Shown one piece after another: positions 45,021 through 53,928 of a DNA stretch of 64,000 bases; position 1 is the stretch's first letter, and each line of letters opens with the position of its first letter. A program made the translations under genes and the position numbers. The DNA comes from Gaiellasilicea sp963761905 (GTDB lineage: Bacteria > Actinomycetota > Thermoleophilia > Gaiellales > Gaiellaceae): NCBI GenBank assembly GCA_963761905.1, contig CAVXIQ010000006.1, forward strand, positions 558,001-622,000, written 5' to 3'. The notes under the pieces are model-generated. The model worked only from the letters and a program-made list of their open reading frames with translations, was not told the origin of the DNA and made no database searches.

Positions 45021-45357
45021 CTCCTGCCTCCTTCTGTTTGAGTTCCTCCAACACGGCATCGAGCCGGTCGAACCGCTCCGTCCACGAACGCTCGTAGCCC
45101 TTGACCCAGTCGTGAATCGGCTTGAGCGCCTCACCGTTCAGCCGGTAGACGCGCCGGCGTCCGTCCTCGCGGACGTCCACCGCGCCTACTTCCCGGAGCA
45201 CCCGAAGATGCTTGGACACCTGCGGCTGAGCCAGCCCGAGCAGGTCGACGAGGTCGTTCACGGGCCGTTCCCCGCCGGCCAAGACGTCCAGGATCTGCCG
45301 CCGTCGAGGCTCGGCGACCGCGTTGAACGCATCCGCCGTCGTCGCTGCTCGTGCCAT
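45001..45357 (-). CDS. ArsR-family transcriptional repressor
   Basis: A 118-residue winged-helix protein: AEPRRRQILDVLAGGERPV, the recognition helix in LAQPQVSKHLRVLREVG, the wing DGRRRVYRL and a C-terminal dimerisation helix. No metal-binding CxC motif is present, so it is of the non-metal SdpR-like type that controls a neighbouring SRPBCC gene. A short AT-rich palindrome just upstream is a probable operator, which implies self-repression. Confidence 0.93.
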   Translation of the reverse strand: MARAATTADAFNAVAEPRRRQILDVLAGGERPVNDLVDLLGLAQPQVSKHLRVLREVGAVDVREDGRRRVYRLNGEALKPIHDWVKGYERSWTERFDRLDAVLEELKQKEAGDGDDDE

Positions 45358-45373
45358 GAACCAATCGTATACC

Positions 45374-45387
45374 CATATAAGAATATG
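45374..45387. promoter_or_regulatory. Palindrome upstream of the ArsR gene, candidate operator
   Basis: CATAT-AAGA-ATATG: five-base arms around four bases, in a markedly AT-rich stretch (about 45360-45390) of an otherwise GC-rich region, 17-30 bases upstream of the ArsR start. On the minus strand TATACGAT nearby may form the -10 element. The position fits an ArsR operator; binding has not been shown. Confidence 0.45.
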
Positions 45388-45471
45388 TCAAGCTCGGATC
45401 GAAGAGTCGTCCCGGTCCGGGCCGCAGATTGCGGCTCGGCGGGGGCTGTGGTATCTCCGGGGCTGAGGACG

Positions 45472-48225
45472 GTGCCGGAGACGACGACATGGGCGGGCGG
45501 AACGATCGTCGGGCGCGAGGCCGAGCTCGACACCCTGCGTCGCTTCCTGCAACGCGAAGCGGGCCCGCGCGCCCTCGTTCTCGCGGGTGCGCCGGGTTTC
45601 GGGAAGACGAAGCTCTGGGAGGCCGGCGTCGCTGCCGCTCGCGACCAGGGCCTGCGCGTTCTCTCGGCTCGGGCGAGCGACGCCGAGGCTCAGCTCTCGT
45701 TCGCGGCGCTGATCGACCTCTTCGACGGCGTCGGGAGCGAGGAGCTGGGGGCTCTGCCCGCTCCGCAGCTCGAGGCGCTCGAGGTGGCGCTGCTCCGTGC
45801 CGCCCCGACGGGGCCGCCCCCGGAGGCGCAGGCAATCGCGGTCGGCTTCCTCGGCGCGCTGCGCGCCCTGGCTGCGACGGCGCCGCTGCTCGTTGCGATC
45901 GACGACCTCCAGTGGCTCGATCCGCCCTCCGCCGACGCGCTCTCGTACGCTGCGCGACGGCTCGACGAGAGCCCCGTCCGCGTGCTGCTCGCGAAGCGCG
46001 CAGGGACGTCGTCCCCCCTCGAGGAGGCGCTCGAGCCGGGTGGGCTCGAAACCCTGCACATCGGTCCGCTGAGCCTCGGTGCGACGCGGCGCATCCTGCT
46101 CGGGCGGCTCGGATTGACGCTGCCGAGGCATCTCCTCCGCCGGATCTTCGATTCCACCCTCGGGAATCCGCTGTTCGCGCTCGAGATGGGACGCCAGCTC
46201 GTCGACTCCGGGTTGCCGGCGATCGGCGACGACCTGCCCGTTCCGGACGCGGTCGAGGATCTCCTCGGCACGCGGGTGGCGGCCCTGCCCGGCGACGTGC
46301 GGAGGCTGCTCCTCGCCGTCGGGTTGAGCCCGAACCTTCGCCTGGGCCAACTCTCCGCGCTCACCGACCCCGACACGCTCGATCTCGCCGTCGAGGCGGG
46401 AGTCCTCGTCGTGGACGGCGAGCAGGTTCGGGCCTCGCACCCTCTCCTCGTCGCGGCCGCGACTCGCCATGCTCGCGCGGCCGAGCGCCGAGAGCTTCAT
46501 CGCGAGCTCGCGGAGGTCTTCTCCGCCGGAGAGCTGCGCACGCGCCACCTGGCTCTGGCCGCTGCGGAAGCTGACGCGGCTCTCGCCGTGACCGTCGCCG
46601 CCGCTGCGACGAGTGCGGCGGCGCGCGGGGCGCCGCAGGCGGCCGTCGAGCTGGCCGAGCATGCCCTCCGGCTGACGCCGCAGGCTGATGACGCTCGCCA
46701 CGAGCGCCTGCTCGAGCTGACGGGCTACCTGGAGGTCGCGGGCGAGAAGCAGCGGATCACGACGCTGCTCGAGCCGGCGGTTCTCTCGCTTCCTCCCGGG
46801 GCCGCCCGCGTGCGGGCTTACCTGCTCCTCACGAGCGGCGAGATCCAGGGAAACGACACGATCCAGACGTATCTGGAGCGGGCGCTGGCCGAGAGCGGCG
46901 ACGACACCTCGGCGCGCGCGTCCGTGCTCGCCGCGATGACCGAGAACGTCGCGGCCGTGAGGGTGGAGCGGATCGCCGAGACGGAGACATGGGCGCTCGA
47001 GGCGCTGCCTGCGACTCCGGGCGCGGAGCCCCGGCTCGAGCGGCACGCGCTCTTCGGGCTCGCCTGGACGCGCAGCCTCCAGGGGCGGCCAATCGACGAC
47101 CTCTGCGAGCGGTTCCGGACCGCCTCGCCTGCGCCCTCTTACATCGCCGGCTCGCCGGAGCGCGTCGCCGGCCAACGCCTCGTCTGGCGCGGTGAGCTCG
47201 ACGAGGCGCGGGTGGCCCTGACCCGGCTCCTGGCCGCCGCCGACGAGCGGGGCGAGCCCTCCTCGTATGCGCTGCAACGGCTGCACGTCTGCGAGCTGGA
47301 GTTGCGCGCCGGCAGGTGGGACGCAGCCGAGCGCCTCCTGGATGAATGGGAGGAGTCCGCCGACCGGGAGCTGCTCCACTGGCCGATGTACGAGCGCTGC
47401 CGCGCCCTGCATGCCTCGGGACGAGGACTCGTCGACGAGGCGCGGCGCTGGGGTGAGGAGGCGAAGGCGCGCGCGGAGGCGACCGGGGTCCGGTGGGATC
47501 AGCTCGAGGCGCTGCGAGCGCTCGGGACCGCCGAGCTCCTCGCGCGCGAGCCGGGGCGCGCGGCCGAGCACCTGCGTGCGGTCTGGGCCCACACGGAGCG
47601 CGAGGGAATCCGCGATCCCGGCGCCTTCCCCGTCGCCCCCGAGCTCGTCGAGGCGCTTGTCGAGCTCGGAGATCTCGGCGAGGCGCTGGCGATCACGCAC
47701 CGGATCGAGGAGCTCGCCCGCGAGCAGGAGCATCCCTGGGGGTCTGCGACCGGCCGGCGCTGCGCGGCGCTCGTTCAGCTCGACCGGGGGTATGACGACG
47801 ACGCCGTCGCGCTGCTCGAGCGGGCCGGGGGCGAGTTTGCGCGGCTCGGGCTCGCGTTCGACGAGGCGCGGTCGCTCCTGAGCGCCGGCCGAGCGCAGCG
47901 GCGGGCGAGGAAGTGGGGTGCCGCGCGGGAGACGCTGGACCGAGCCGCGGCCCGCTTCGATGAGCTCCGCTCACCGGGCTGGGCCGACGCCGCTCGCGCC
48001 GAGCTCTCCCGCGTCGGCGCCCGGCGCACGCAGGGAGCCGGCGAGCTGACCCCGACGGAGCGTCGTGTCGCCGAGCTCGCTGCGACGGGGCTCGCCAACA
48101 AGGAGATCGCGCAGGAGCTCGTCGTCACGGTCAACACGGTCGAGTTCCACCTCTCGAACACGTACGCGAAGCTCGGCATTCGCGGGCGCGCCCAGCTCGC
48201 CGGTCGGCTCGAGCCCATCGAGTAG
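45472..48225 (+). CDS. Large ATP-binding LuxR-family regulator (LAL type)
   Basis: A 917-residue transcription regulator. It starts with a STAND/AAA-type ATPase: IVGREAELDTL, Walker A GAPGFGKTKL and Walker B LLVAIDDLQWLD. A long helical TPR-like region follows (about residues 330-820), and a C-terminal LuxR helix-turn-helix (LTPTERRVAELAATGLANKEIAQEL, broken by the conserved Glu-Arg, then VNTVEFHLSNTYAKLGI). Such regulators act on nearby operons in response to a bound ligand. The start is uncertain: GTG 45472 precedes the conserved part, whereas ATG 45385 overlaps the ArsR operator. The direct repeats and the methyltransferase gene downstream may be its target. Confidence 0.87.
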   Translation: MPETTTWAGGTIVGREAELDTLRRFLQREAGPRALVLAGAPGFGKTKLWEAGVAAARDQGLRVLSARASDAEAQLSFAALIDLFDGVGSEELGALPAPQLEALEVALLRAAPTGPPPEAQAIAVGFLGALRALAATAPLLVAIDDLQWLDPPSADALSYAARRLDESPVRVLLAKRAGTSSPLEEALEPGGLETLHIGPLSLGATRRILLGRLGLTLPRHLLRRIFDSTLGNPLFALEMGRQLVDSGLPAIGDDLPVPDAVEDLLGTRVAALPGDVRRLLLAVGLSPNLRLGQLSALTDPDTLDLAVEAGVLVVDGEQVRASHPLLVAAATRHARAAERRELHRELAEVFSAGELRTRHLALAAAEADAALAVTVAAAATSAAARGAPQAAVELAEHALRLTPQADDARHERLLELTGYLEVAGEKQRITTLLEPAVLSLPPGAARVRAYLLLTSGEIQGNDTIQTYLERALAESGDDTSARASVLAAMTENVAAVRVERIAETETWALEALPATPGAEPRLERHALFGLAWTRSLQGRPIDDLCERFRTASPAPSYIAGSPERVAGQRLVWRGELDEARVALTRLLAAADERGEPSSYALQRLHVCELELRAGRWDAAERLLDEWEESADRELLHWPMYERCRALHASGRGLVDEARRWGEEAKARAEATGVRWDQLEALRALGTAELLAREPGRAAEHLRAVWAHTEREGIRDPGAFPVAPELVEALVELGDLGEALAITHRIEELAREQEHPWGSATGRRCAALVQLDRGYDDDAVALLERAGGEFARLGLAFDEARSLLSAGRAQRRARKWGAARETLDRAAARFDELRSPGWADAARAELSRVGARRTQGAGELTPTERRVAELAATGLANKEIAQELVVTVNTVEFHLSNTYAKLGIRGRAQLAGRLEPIE

Positions 48226-48241
48226 CGCGCGACAGAGGCTC

Positions 48242-48282
48242 GGGGTGCGGAAAACCGTACTGGGGTCGCGGAAAACCGCCCT
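48242..48282. repeat. Two direct repeats of about 20 bases upstream of the DUF4242-methyltransferase gene
   Basis: GGGGTGCGGAAAACCGTACT (48242-48261) is followed at once by GGGGTCGCGGAAAACCGCCC plus T (48262-48282), sharing GCGGAAAACCG. A third partial GGGTCGG follows. They are in the 129-base gap after the LuxR gene and about 75-115 bases upstream of the next start, a suitable place for an activator site. Confidence 0.6.
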
Positions 48283-48354
48283 AGGGTCGGTAGGCCCCAA
48301 AGACTGGGGGCTTCCGGAGTTTCGGGGAGGGGGCCGCCGGCTTACCGTCGTTGC

Positions 48355-49479
48355 ATGACCGAATTCCTCATCGAGCTCTACCTCTCGGGCTCAGATCCCA
48401 CCGCTGTAGCGAGTACCTCCCAGCGCGCGCGGCGCGCCGCCGTCGAGCTGACCTCCGACGGCACTCAGGTTCGCTTCCTGCGGTCGATCTTCGTGCCCGC
48501 CGACGAGACATGCCTGCTCCTGTACGAGGCCGAGTCGCTCGAGGCCGTCAGCGTGGCCGCCCGCCGCGCCGGGCTCGCCTACGACCACCTCGCCGAGACC
48601 GCCCCGTCCAGCGAATCCTGGCGGGAACCCGACAACGAGAAGGGAACCGAGATGACAGACACACTCGCAGCACCGGCTCCAGACCTGGAGGCGATCAAGC
48701 AGCGGCAGCAGCAGGCCTGGTCGAGCGGCGACTTCGCCGTCGTCGCGACCAAGATCCAGATCGTCGCCGAGCAGCTCTGCGATGCCGCCGACCTCCACGC
48801 CGGCTGGCGCGTCCTCGACGTCGCCACCGGCAGCGGCAACGCGGCGATCGCGGCCGCGCGGCTCGGCTGCGCGGCCGTCGGCGTCGACTACGTGCCGGCG
48901 TTGCTCGCCAAGGGCCGCGAGCGCGCGGCCGTCGAGGGCCTCGAGGTCGAGCTGGTCGAGGGCGACGCCGAGGCACTGCCGTTCCCGGATGCCTCCTTCG
49001 ATGCCGTCACCTCCGTCTTCGGCTCGATGTTCGCGCCCGACCACGACCAGGCGGCCGCGGAGCTCCTCCGGGTCTGCCGTCCGGGCGGCACGATCGCCCT
49101 CGTGAGCTGGACGCCGACAGGCTTCATCGGCGATCTCTTCCGCACGACCGCCGCGCACGTGCCGCCGCCGGCAGGTGTGGCCTCGCCGATGCTCTGGGGG
49201 ACGGAGGCCCATCTCCGCGAGCTCTTCGGCGACGGGATCGCCTCGCTCGAGGTCACGGAGCGCACGTACACCTGGCGCTTCACGTCGGCGGAGGGCATGG
49301 TCGCCTTCTTCCGCGAGTGGTACGGCCCGACCCTGAAGGCGTTCGCGGCCCTCGACGAGGCCGGACAGGAGGCGCTCGAGCGCGACCTCGTCGAGCTCGC
49401 ACGCCGATCCGACCGGCTCGGAGGCGACGCGATCGCGATCCCTGCGACCTACACCGAGTCCATTGCGGTCACCCGCTGA
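48355..49479 (+). CDS. DUF4242-like domain fused to a SAM-dependent methyltransferase
   Basis: A 374-residue protein. Residues 1-90 resemble the DUF4242/SCO4226-like ferredoxin-fold family (FLIELYLSG, VRFLRSIFVPADETCLLLYEA, VAARRAGLAYDHL). From residue 100 it is a class I methyltransferase: VLDVATGSGNAAIAAARLG (motif I), AVGVDYVPALL, VEGDAEALPFPDASFDAV and WTPTGFIGDLF. These parts are usually separate genes. Here no stop lies between them, yet an internal ATG at 48652 follows AGAAGGGA, so a shorter methyltransferase could also be made. The likely substrate is a small molecule or lipid, as in UbiE-like enzymes. Confidence 0.85.
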   Translation: MTEFLIELYLSGSDPTAVASTSQRARRAAVELTSDGTQVRFLRSIFVPADETCLLLYEAESLEAVSVAARRAGLAYDHLAETAPSSESWREPDNEKGTEMTDTLAAPAPDLEAIKQRQQQAWSSGDFAVVATKIQIVAEQLCDAADLHAGWRVLDVATGSGNAAIAAARLGCAAVGVDYVPALLAKGRERAAVEGLEVELVEGDAEALPFPDASFDAVTSVFGSMFAPDHDQAAAELLRVCRPGGTIALVSWTPTGFIGDLFRTTAAHVPPPAGVASPMLWGTEAHLRELFGDGIASLEVTERTYTWRFTSAEGMVAFFREWYGPTLKAFAALDEAGQEALERDLVELARRSDRLGGDAIAIPATYTESIAVTR

Positions 49480-49480
49480 G

Positions 49481-50875
49481 ATGGACGCGACCTCGAGACA
49501 GCCCGGTGCGGGATCGGCGGCGGTCGTCGGCGCCGGGCTGCTCGCGGTCCTCCTGCCCCTGGTGGGACTCGTCTCGCTGCTCCTTCGCTCGCAGCTCGAC
49601 CCCCAGTTCCACAATCACCAGGCGCACTTCGTGATCTTCGGCCTCGCGGGCGGGATCGCGTTCACGCTCGGCTATGCGGCGGGGGAGGCGGCCAAGCGGC
49701 GCGGAGACGCGCGCGTCCTGCTCCTCTCGCTGGCGTTCATGGCGACGGGCGGCTTCATGGGCCTGCACGCCTTCGGGACGCAGGGCGTCCTCTTCGCGGA
49801 GAGCCGGGCCGGCTTCCAGATCGCGATCCCGATCGGCCTGCTCGTGAGCGCCTTCTTCGCAGCCGCGTCGGCGTTCGTCGACGTGCATCCGGGGCTCGCG
49901 CCACTCGTGATTCGCAAACGCGAAACGCTCCGTGGAGCGGTGCTGCTCGTCATGGCCGTCTGGTTTCTCTGGACACTCGCGAACCTGCCGCCGCTCCGCG
50001 GGCCGAACAGCGAAGCGGCGACCGGCTCCGTCCTCGGCGGGCTGGCGCTCGTCGGCACGATCGTCTACGCGGTCAGCGCCGTTCGGTACTGGCACCTCTT
50101 CCGGCACGGGCCGAAGCTCCTCCCGACCGCGGTGATCGCCTGCTTCCTCCTGCTCTCCGAGGCGATGATCGGGGTTGCGGTCACGGGCGAGCGGAAGTGG
50201 CACGCGAGCTGGTGGGAATGGCACTGTCTGATCCTCCTCGCCTACCTGATCATCGGCTTCGCGGCCCGTCACGAATGGCGCGACGAGCGCTTCCGGGCTC
50301 TCTATCTGCCGACGACCCGCGAGCGGCGTCAGGAGGTGAGCGTCCTCTTCGGCGACCTCGTCGGCTTCACGAGCTTCTCCGAACGGTCGACGCCGGCCGA
50401 GGTGGCAACCGTGCTCAACGCCTACTGGGGTACCGCCGCGCCGCTTCTCACCCGTCGGTTCGGCGGGGAGGTCGAGAAGTTCATCGGCGACGGGATCGTC
50501 GCGACCTTCAACAGTCGTGGCGACCAGCCGGACCACGCGCTCCGGGCGTCGCGTGCCGCGCTCGCGCTCCAGCGCGACGTCGAGGCGCTCGTCGCGTCGC
50601 ATCCGGACTGGCCCCGGCTACGAATCGGCATCAACAGCGGCGACGCCATGCTCCGCGAGGTCGGCGGAGCCGGCCACGTCGCCTACACGCTGCTCGGCGA
50701 CACGATCAACACCGGCTCCCGGCTGGAGAGCCTCGCTCCTCCAGGTGGCGTCCTGATCGGCGCGAAGACCTACGACGAGCTGCCGAACGGCGCCCTCGTC
50801 GAAGCCCGAACCGGGCTGCAGCTCAAAGGCAAGGAGAACCTCCTCAACGCCTACGTCCTGCACGCGCTCGAGTGA
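49481..50875 (+). CDS. Membrane-bound class III adenylate/guanylate cyclase
   Basis: A 464-residue protein with an N-terminal region of about seven membrane helices (LLAVLLPLVGLVSLLLRS to LILLAYLIIGFAARH) and a C-terminal class III cyclase domain (from about residue 285). Metal-binding aspartates are in VLFGDLVGFTSFSE and KFIGDGIVATF. The substrate-specificity Lys is in EVEKFIGD, and the transition-state Asn and Arg are in LLGDTINTGSRLE. cAMP synthesis is likelier than cGMP, given the Lys. ATG 49481 is two bases after the methyltransferase stop, so co-expression is likely. Confidence 0.9.
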   Translation: MDATSRQPGAGSAAVVGAGLLAVLLPLVGLVSLLLRSQLDPQFHNHQAHFVIFGLAGGIAFTLGYAAGEAAKRRGDARVLLLSLAFMATGGFMGLHAFGTQGVLFAESRAGFQIAIPIGLLVSAFFAAASAFVDVHPGLAPLVIRKRETLRGAVLLVMAVWFLWTLANLPPLRGPNSEAATGSVLGGLALVGTIVYAVSAVRYWHLFRHGPKLLPTAVIACFLLLSEAMIGVAVTGERKWHASWWEWHCLILLAYLIIGFAARHEWRDERFRALYLPTTRERRQEVSVLFGDLVGFTSFSERSTPAEVATVLNAYWGTAAPLLTRRFGGEVEKFIGDGIVATFNSRGDQPDHALRASRAALALQRDVEALVASHPDWPRLRIGINSGDAMLREVGGAGHVAYTLLGDTINTGSRLESLAPPGGVLIGAKTYDELPNGALVEARTGLQLKGKENLLNAYVLHALE

Positions 50876-50899
50876 GGAGGGTCGCGAGCGTTCGGCGCG

Positions 50900-51940
50900 T
50901 CAGTACTCGAGCCCGCGCCGGCGCTCGTGCCGGTCGAGCGCGAGCGAGATCAGCCGGTCGAGGAGCTCCACGTACGGGATCCCCGAGGCCTCGAAGAGCC
51001 GCGCGTAGACGCTCGTCTCGGTGAAGCCCGGAATCGTGTTCAGCTCGTTCACGACCACCTCGCCGTCCTCGCGGACGAAGAAGTCCACCCGCGCCATTCC
51101 CTCGCACTCGGTCGCGAGGAACGACTCGACCGCCAGCTCCTGCACGCGCGCCGCGGTCGCGTCCGGAATGCGAGCGGGCACGACGATGTCCGAGCCGCCG
51201 GCGGCGTACTTCGCGTCGTAGTCGTACCACTCGGCGTGCGGGACGATCTCGCCGACGACCGATGCGAGCGGGGCCGGCGTCACGTTGCCGAGCACTCCGC
51301 ACTCGACCTCCGTTCCGGACACGAACTCCTCCACCAGCACCTTCTCGTCGTGGCGACGCGCGAGCGCGACGGCCGCTTCGAGCTCGGCCTCGTCATGCGC
51401 CTTGGAGATCCCGACCGACGAGCCGAGCCGCGCCGGCTTGACGAAGACCGGGTAGCCGAACGGGTTCTCGACCGGATCGCCGAGCCGGAGGGTCACGTTC
51501 TGCGCCACCGGGATCCCGCGGTCGCGGAGCACCGCCTTGAAGAGATCCTTGTCCATGCACAGCGCCGAAGCGGCGACGCCCGCGCCGACGTACGGAACCC
51601 CGGCCAGCTCGAGCAGCCCCTGGACGGTGCCGTCCTCTCCGAACGGGCCGTGCAGGATCGGCAGGACGACGTCGACCGAGCCCAATGCTTGCGCAGGTGT
51701 GCTGGGCGCTTGCGCGGGCGAGCTCGACTCGGCGAGCACCGGCAGCGTCTCGATCGGACTTCGTGTCGGAGGAACGCCTTCCCCCAGCTCCCAGTGTCCC
51801 TCTCGGCCGATCTCGATCTCGACCACGTCGTAGCGGCTCGGGTCGAGGGCGCCGAGAACGGAGCGCGCCGACGCGAGCGAGATCTCGTGCTCGCTGGAGC
51901 GGCCGCCGGCCAGCACAGCCACGCGGATTCGTCGGCTCAC
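50900..51940 (-). CDS. ddl: D-alanine--D-alanine ligase
   Basis: An ATP-grasp enzyme (346 residues) that makes the D-Ala-D-Ala dipeptide for peptidoglycan. Motifs: AGGRSSEHEISLASA, LHGPFGEDGTVQGLLELAGVPYVG (shortened here by the conserved HG-EDG core), YPVFVKPARLGSSVGISK, VEEFVSGTEVECGVLG and the metal site VVNELNTIPGFT. It starts at GTG 51940, overlapping the PknB stop (GTGA). Its location at the end of the kinase/PBP operon ties it to cell-wall synthesis. Confidence 0.95.
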   Translation of the reverse strand: MSRRIRVAVLAGGRSSEHEISLASARSVLGALDPSRYDVVEIEIGREGHWELGEGVPPTRSPIETLPVLAESSSPAQAPSTPAQALGSVDVVLPILHGPFGEDGTVQGLLELAGVPYVGAGVAASALCMDKDLFKAVLRDRGIPVAQNVTLRLGDPVENPFGYPVFVKPARLGSSVGISKAHDEAELEAAVALARRHDEKVLVEEFVSGTEVECGVLGNVTPAPLASVVGEIVPHAEWYDYDAKYAAGGSDIVVPARIPDATAARVQELAVESFLATECEGMARVDFFVREDGEVVVNELNTIPGFTETSVYARLFEASGIPYVELLDRLISLALDRHERRRGLEY

Positions 51941-53919
51941 GGGTCGAGCGGCGCTGGGTCGATCGGCGCTGGGTCGAGCGGCACGGTGTCCGTCGGCCCG
52001 GTATCCGCCGGGACGGTGTCCGTCGGCGGCGGCGGCTCGACCAACCGGCCGACGAAGATCGTCACGGTCGTGCCGGGCTTGGCCTCCTGCCCGCCGGGTG
52101 GATCCTGGGAGATCACGTTCCCGTCCGAGAGCGGATCCTCGGTGTCCTGCGGCACGACGCGGACCCGGAAGCCCGAGCCCTCGAGCTGGCTCCGCGCCTG
52201 ATCCTCCTGCTGGCTCGTGACGTCCGGAATCGCCGAGGTCGTCGGCCCTTCGGAGACCTGGAGCGTGATCGTCGAGCCCTTGGCGCGCGACGCGCCGGCG
52301 TCGGGATCCTGCCCGACCACGATCCCGGCGGGCTCGTCCGACTCGACGTTCGTGCGGGCGACCCCGAACCCGATCCCCTGCAGCTGCGAGGCGGCCGACT
52401 CGTAGGCGACCCCGATCACGCTCGGAACCGAGATCGGCTTCGGCCCGATCGAGACGTTGATCCGCACGGTCGAGCCCTCGACGAGCACCGTTCCCGCCCT
52501 CGGCGCCTGCGCTGTGACCGTGTTCGCCGGCCTCTCGGAGTTGATCTCCACCACCCGCGGCGTCAGGCCGGCATCGCGCAGGGCCACGACGGCGTCGTCG
52601 CGACGGCTCCCGACGACCCCGGGCACCCGCACCTTCGGCTTCCCGGTGGAGACGACGATCGTGACGAAGTTGCCCTTCTCGATCCGGTTCGGCGGCTCCG
52701 GATCCTGCTCGGCGACGATCCCGATCGGCGTGTCCGAGCGCGCCTCGCGGCGGACGTTCGCCTGCAGCCCTTCCGCCTCGATCTGGGCGACCGCCAGCGA
52801 CTCGATGATCCCCTCCACGTCCGGAACCGTCACCGGCTCCGCCGCGCTGAACTGCTCCTGAAGCTGCTGGTAGCCGAAGTAGCCGCCGACGACCGCCAGG
52901 CCGAGTGCGAGCACCGCCAGCAGCCACGGCCAGAGCGAGCGGCGGCGCCGCGTCTCGTCGTACTCGTAGTAACGACCGGGGGTGTACGCGGTCGTCGTCT
53001 GGGCAGGGCGGATCGTCGTCTGGGCGTCGACGTCGTCGCGCGAGAGCACGGTGGTCGCGGCCTCAGCGGTCTCGGCCGAGACGCCGATTCCGCGACCGAT
53101 CCGCTCCAGGTCGGAGTTCATCTCCTCGGCCGAGTGGTAGCGCTCGGACGGATCCTTCGCGAGCGCGCGGAGGATCACGTAGTCGAGGTCGCGTGGGATC
53201 TCCGGCCGGCGAGTCGACGGCGCGGCCGGTGTCTGCGAGAGATGCTTCATCGCGATCTCGACGGGGGTGTCGCCGTTGAACGGAACCGAGCCCGTGAGGA
53301 GCTCGTACAGCACGATGCCCGTCGAGTAGAGGTCGGAGGTCTGGTCGACGGGCGCGCCTCTCGCCTGCTCCGGCGAGAGGTACTGCGCCGTCCCGATGAT
53401 CGAGCCCGCCTCCGTCATCTGGCTCGTGCCGGCGCGCGCGATCCCGAAATCCATCACCTTGACCCGGCCGTCGCTGTCGACGATCACGTTGTGCGGCTTG
53501 ATGTCGCGATGGACGATCCCGCTGCGGTGCGCGAAGCGCAGGGCCGAGAGGATCTGGCGCGAGTAGTCGATCGCGATCCCGATCGGGGAGGGGCCGCGCG
53601 CGACGATCAGCTCCTTCAGCGTCCGCCCCTCGACGTACTCCATCGCGATGTAGTACGTGCCCTCCGCCTCGCCGCGGTCGTAGATCGAGACGATGCTCGG
53701 ATGCGAGAGCCCCGCCGCGTTCTGGGCCTCCCGCCGGAAGCGCTCCACGAACTGGTCGTCGCTGGCGTGCCGGTCGTCCAGGATCTTGATCGCGACCCGA
53801 CGCCCGAGCTCCTGGTCTTCGGCGAGATAGACGTTCGCCATCCCGCCCGAGCCGAGCTTGCGCGAGATCAGGTAGCGCCCGTCGAAGAGCGTGTGGAGGA
53901 GGGGGTCCTTGACGACCAT
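51937..53919 (-). CDS. pknB: PASTA-domain Ser/Thr protein kinase PknB
   Basis: A 660-residue receptor kinase that senses peptidoglycan fragments and regulates cell-wall growth. The kinase domain has GSGGMANVYLA, VAIKIL, HRDIKPHNVIV, DFGIARAG and SPEQARG. A Thr-rich juxtamembrane region precedes one membrane helix (about residues 333-352). Four PASTA repeats follow, each opening with a Val-Pro pair or similar (VTVPDVEG, VRVPGVVG, ISVPSVIG, TSAIPDVT). The C-terminus is a Pro/Asp-rich tail with DPAPIDPAPLDP. It overlaps ddl by GTGA and follows pbpA by nine bases. Confidence 0.96.
   Translation of the reverse strand: MVVKDPLLHTLFDGRYLISRKLGSGGMANVYLAEDQELGRRVAIKILDDRHASDDQFVERFRREAQNAAGLSHPSIVSIYDRGEAEGTYYIAMEYVEGRTLKELIVARGPSPIGIAIDYSRQILSALRFAHRSGIVHRDIKPHNVIVDSDGRVKVMDFGIARAGTSQMTEAGSIIGTAQYLSPEQARGAPVDQTSDLYSTGIVLYELLTGSVPFNGDTPVEIAMKHLSQTPAAPSTRRPEIPRDLDYVILRALAKDPSERYHSAEEMNSDLERIGRGIGVSAETAEAATTVLSRDDVDAQTTIRPAQTTTAYTPGRYYEYDETRRRRSLWPWLLAVLALGLAVVGGYFGYQQLQEQFSAAEPVTVPDVEGIIESLAVAQIEAEGLQANVRREARSDTPIGIVAEQDPEPPNRIEKGNFVTIVVSTGKPKVRVPGVVGSRRDDAVVALRDAGLTPRVVEINSERPANTVTAQAPRAGTVLVEGSTVRINVSIGPKPISVPSVIGVAYESAASQLQGIGFGVARTNVESDEPAGIVVGQDPDAGASRAKGSTITLQVSEGPTTSAIPDVTSQQEDQARSQLEGSGFRVRVVPQDTEDPLSDGNVISQDPPGGQEAKPGTTVTIFVGRLVEPPPPTDTVPADTGPTDTVPLDPAPIDPAPLDP
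51941..51984. repeat. Three 15-base tandem repeats encoding the Pro/Asp tail of PknB
   Basis: GGGTCGAGCGGCGCT, GGGTCGATCGGCGCT and GGGTCGAGCGGCAC (51941-51984) are near-identical copies that encode the repeating Asp-Pro-Ala-Pro unit at the extreme C-terminus of PknB. Slippage at such repeats can change the tail length between strains. Confidence 0.7.
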
Positions 53920-53928
53920 CCGGAGTCC

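Noticed and set aside
48290..48320. Hairpin GCCCC/GGGGC after the LuxR gene as a terminator
   Set aside because: Only five pairs and a seven-base loop; too weak to call in this base composition.
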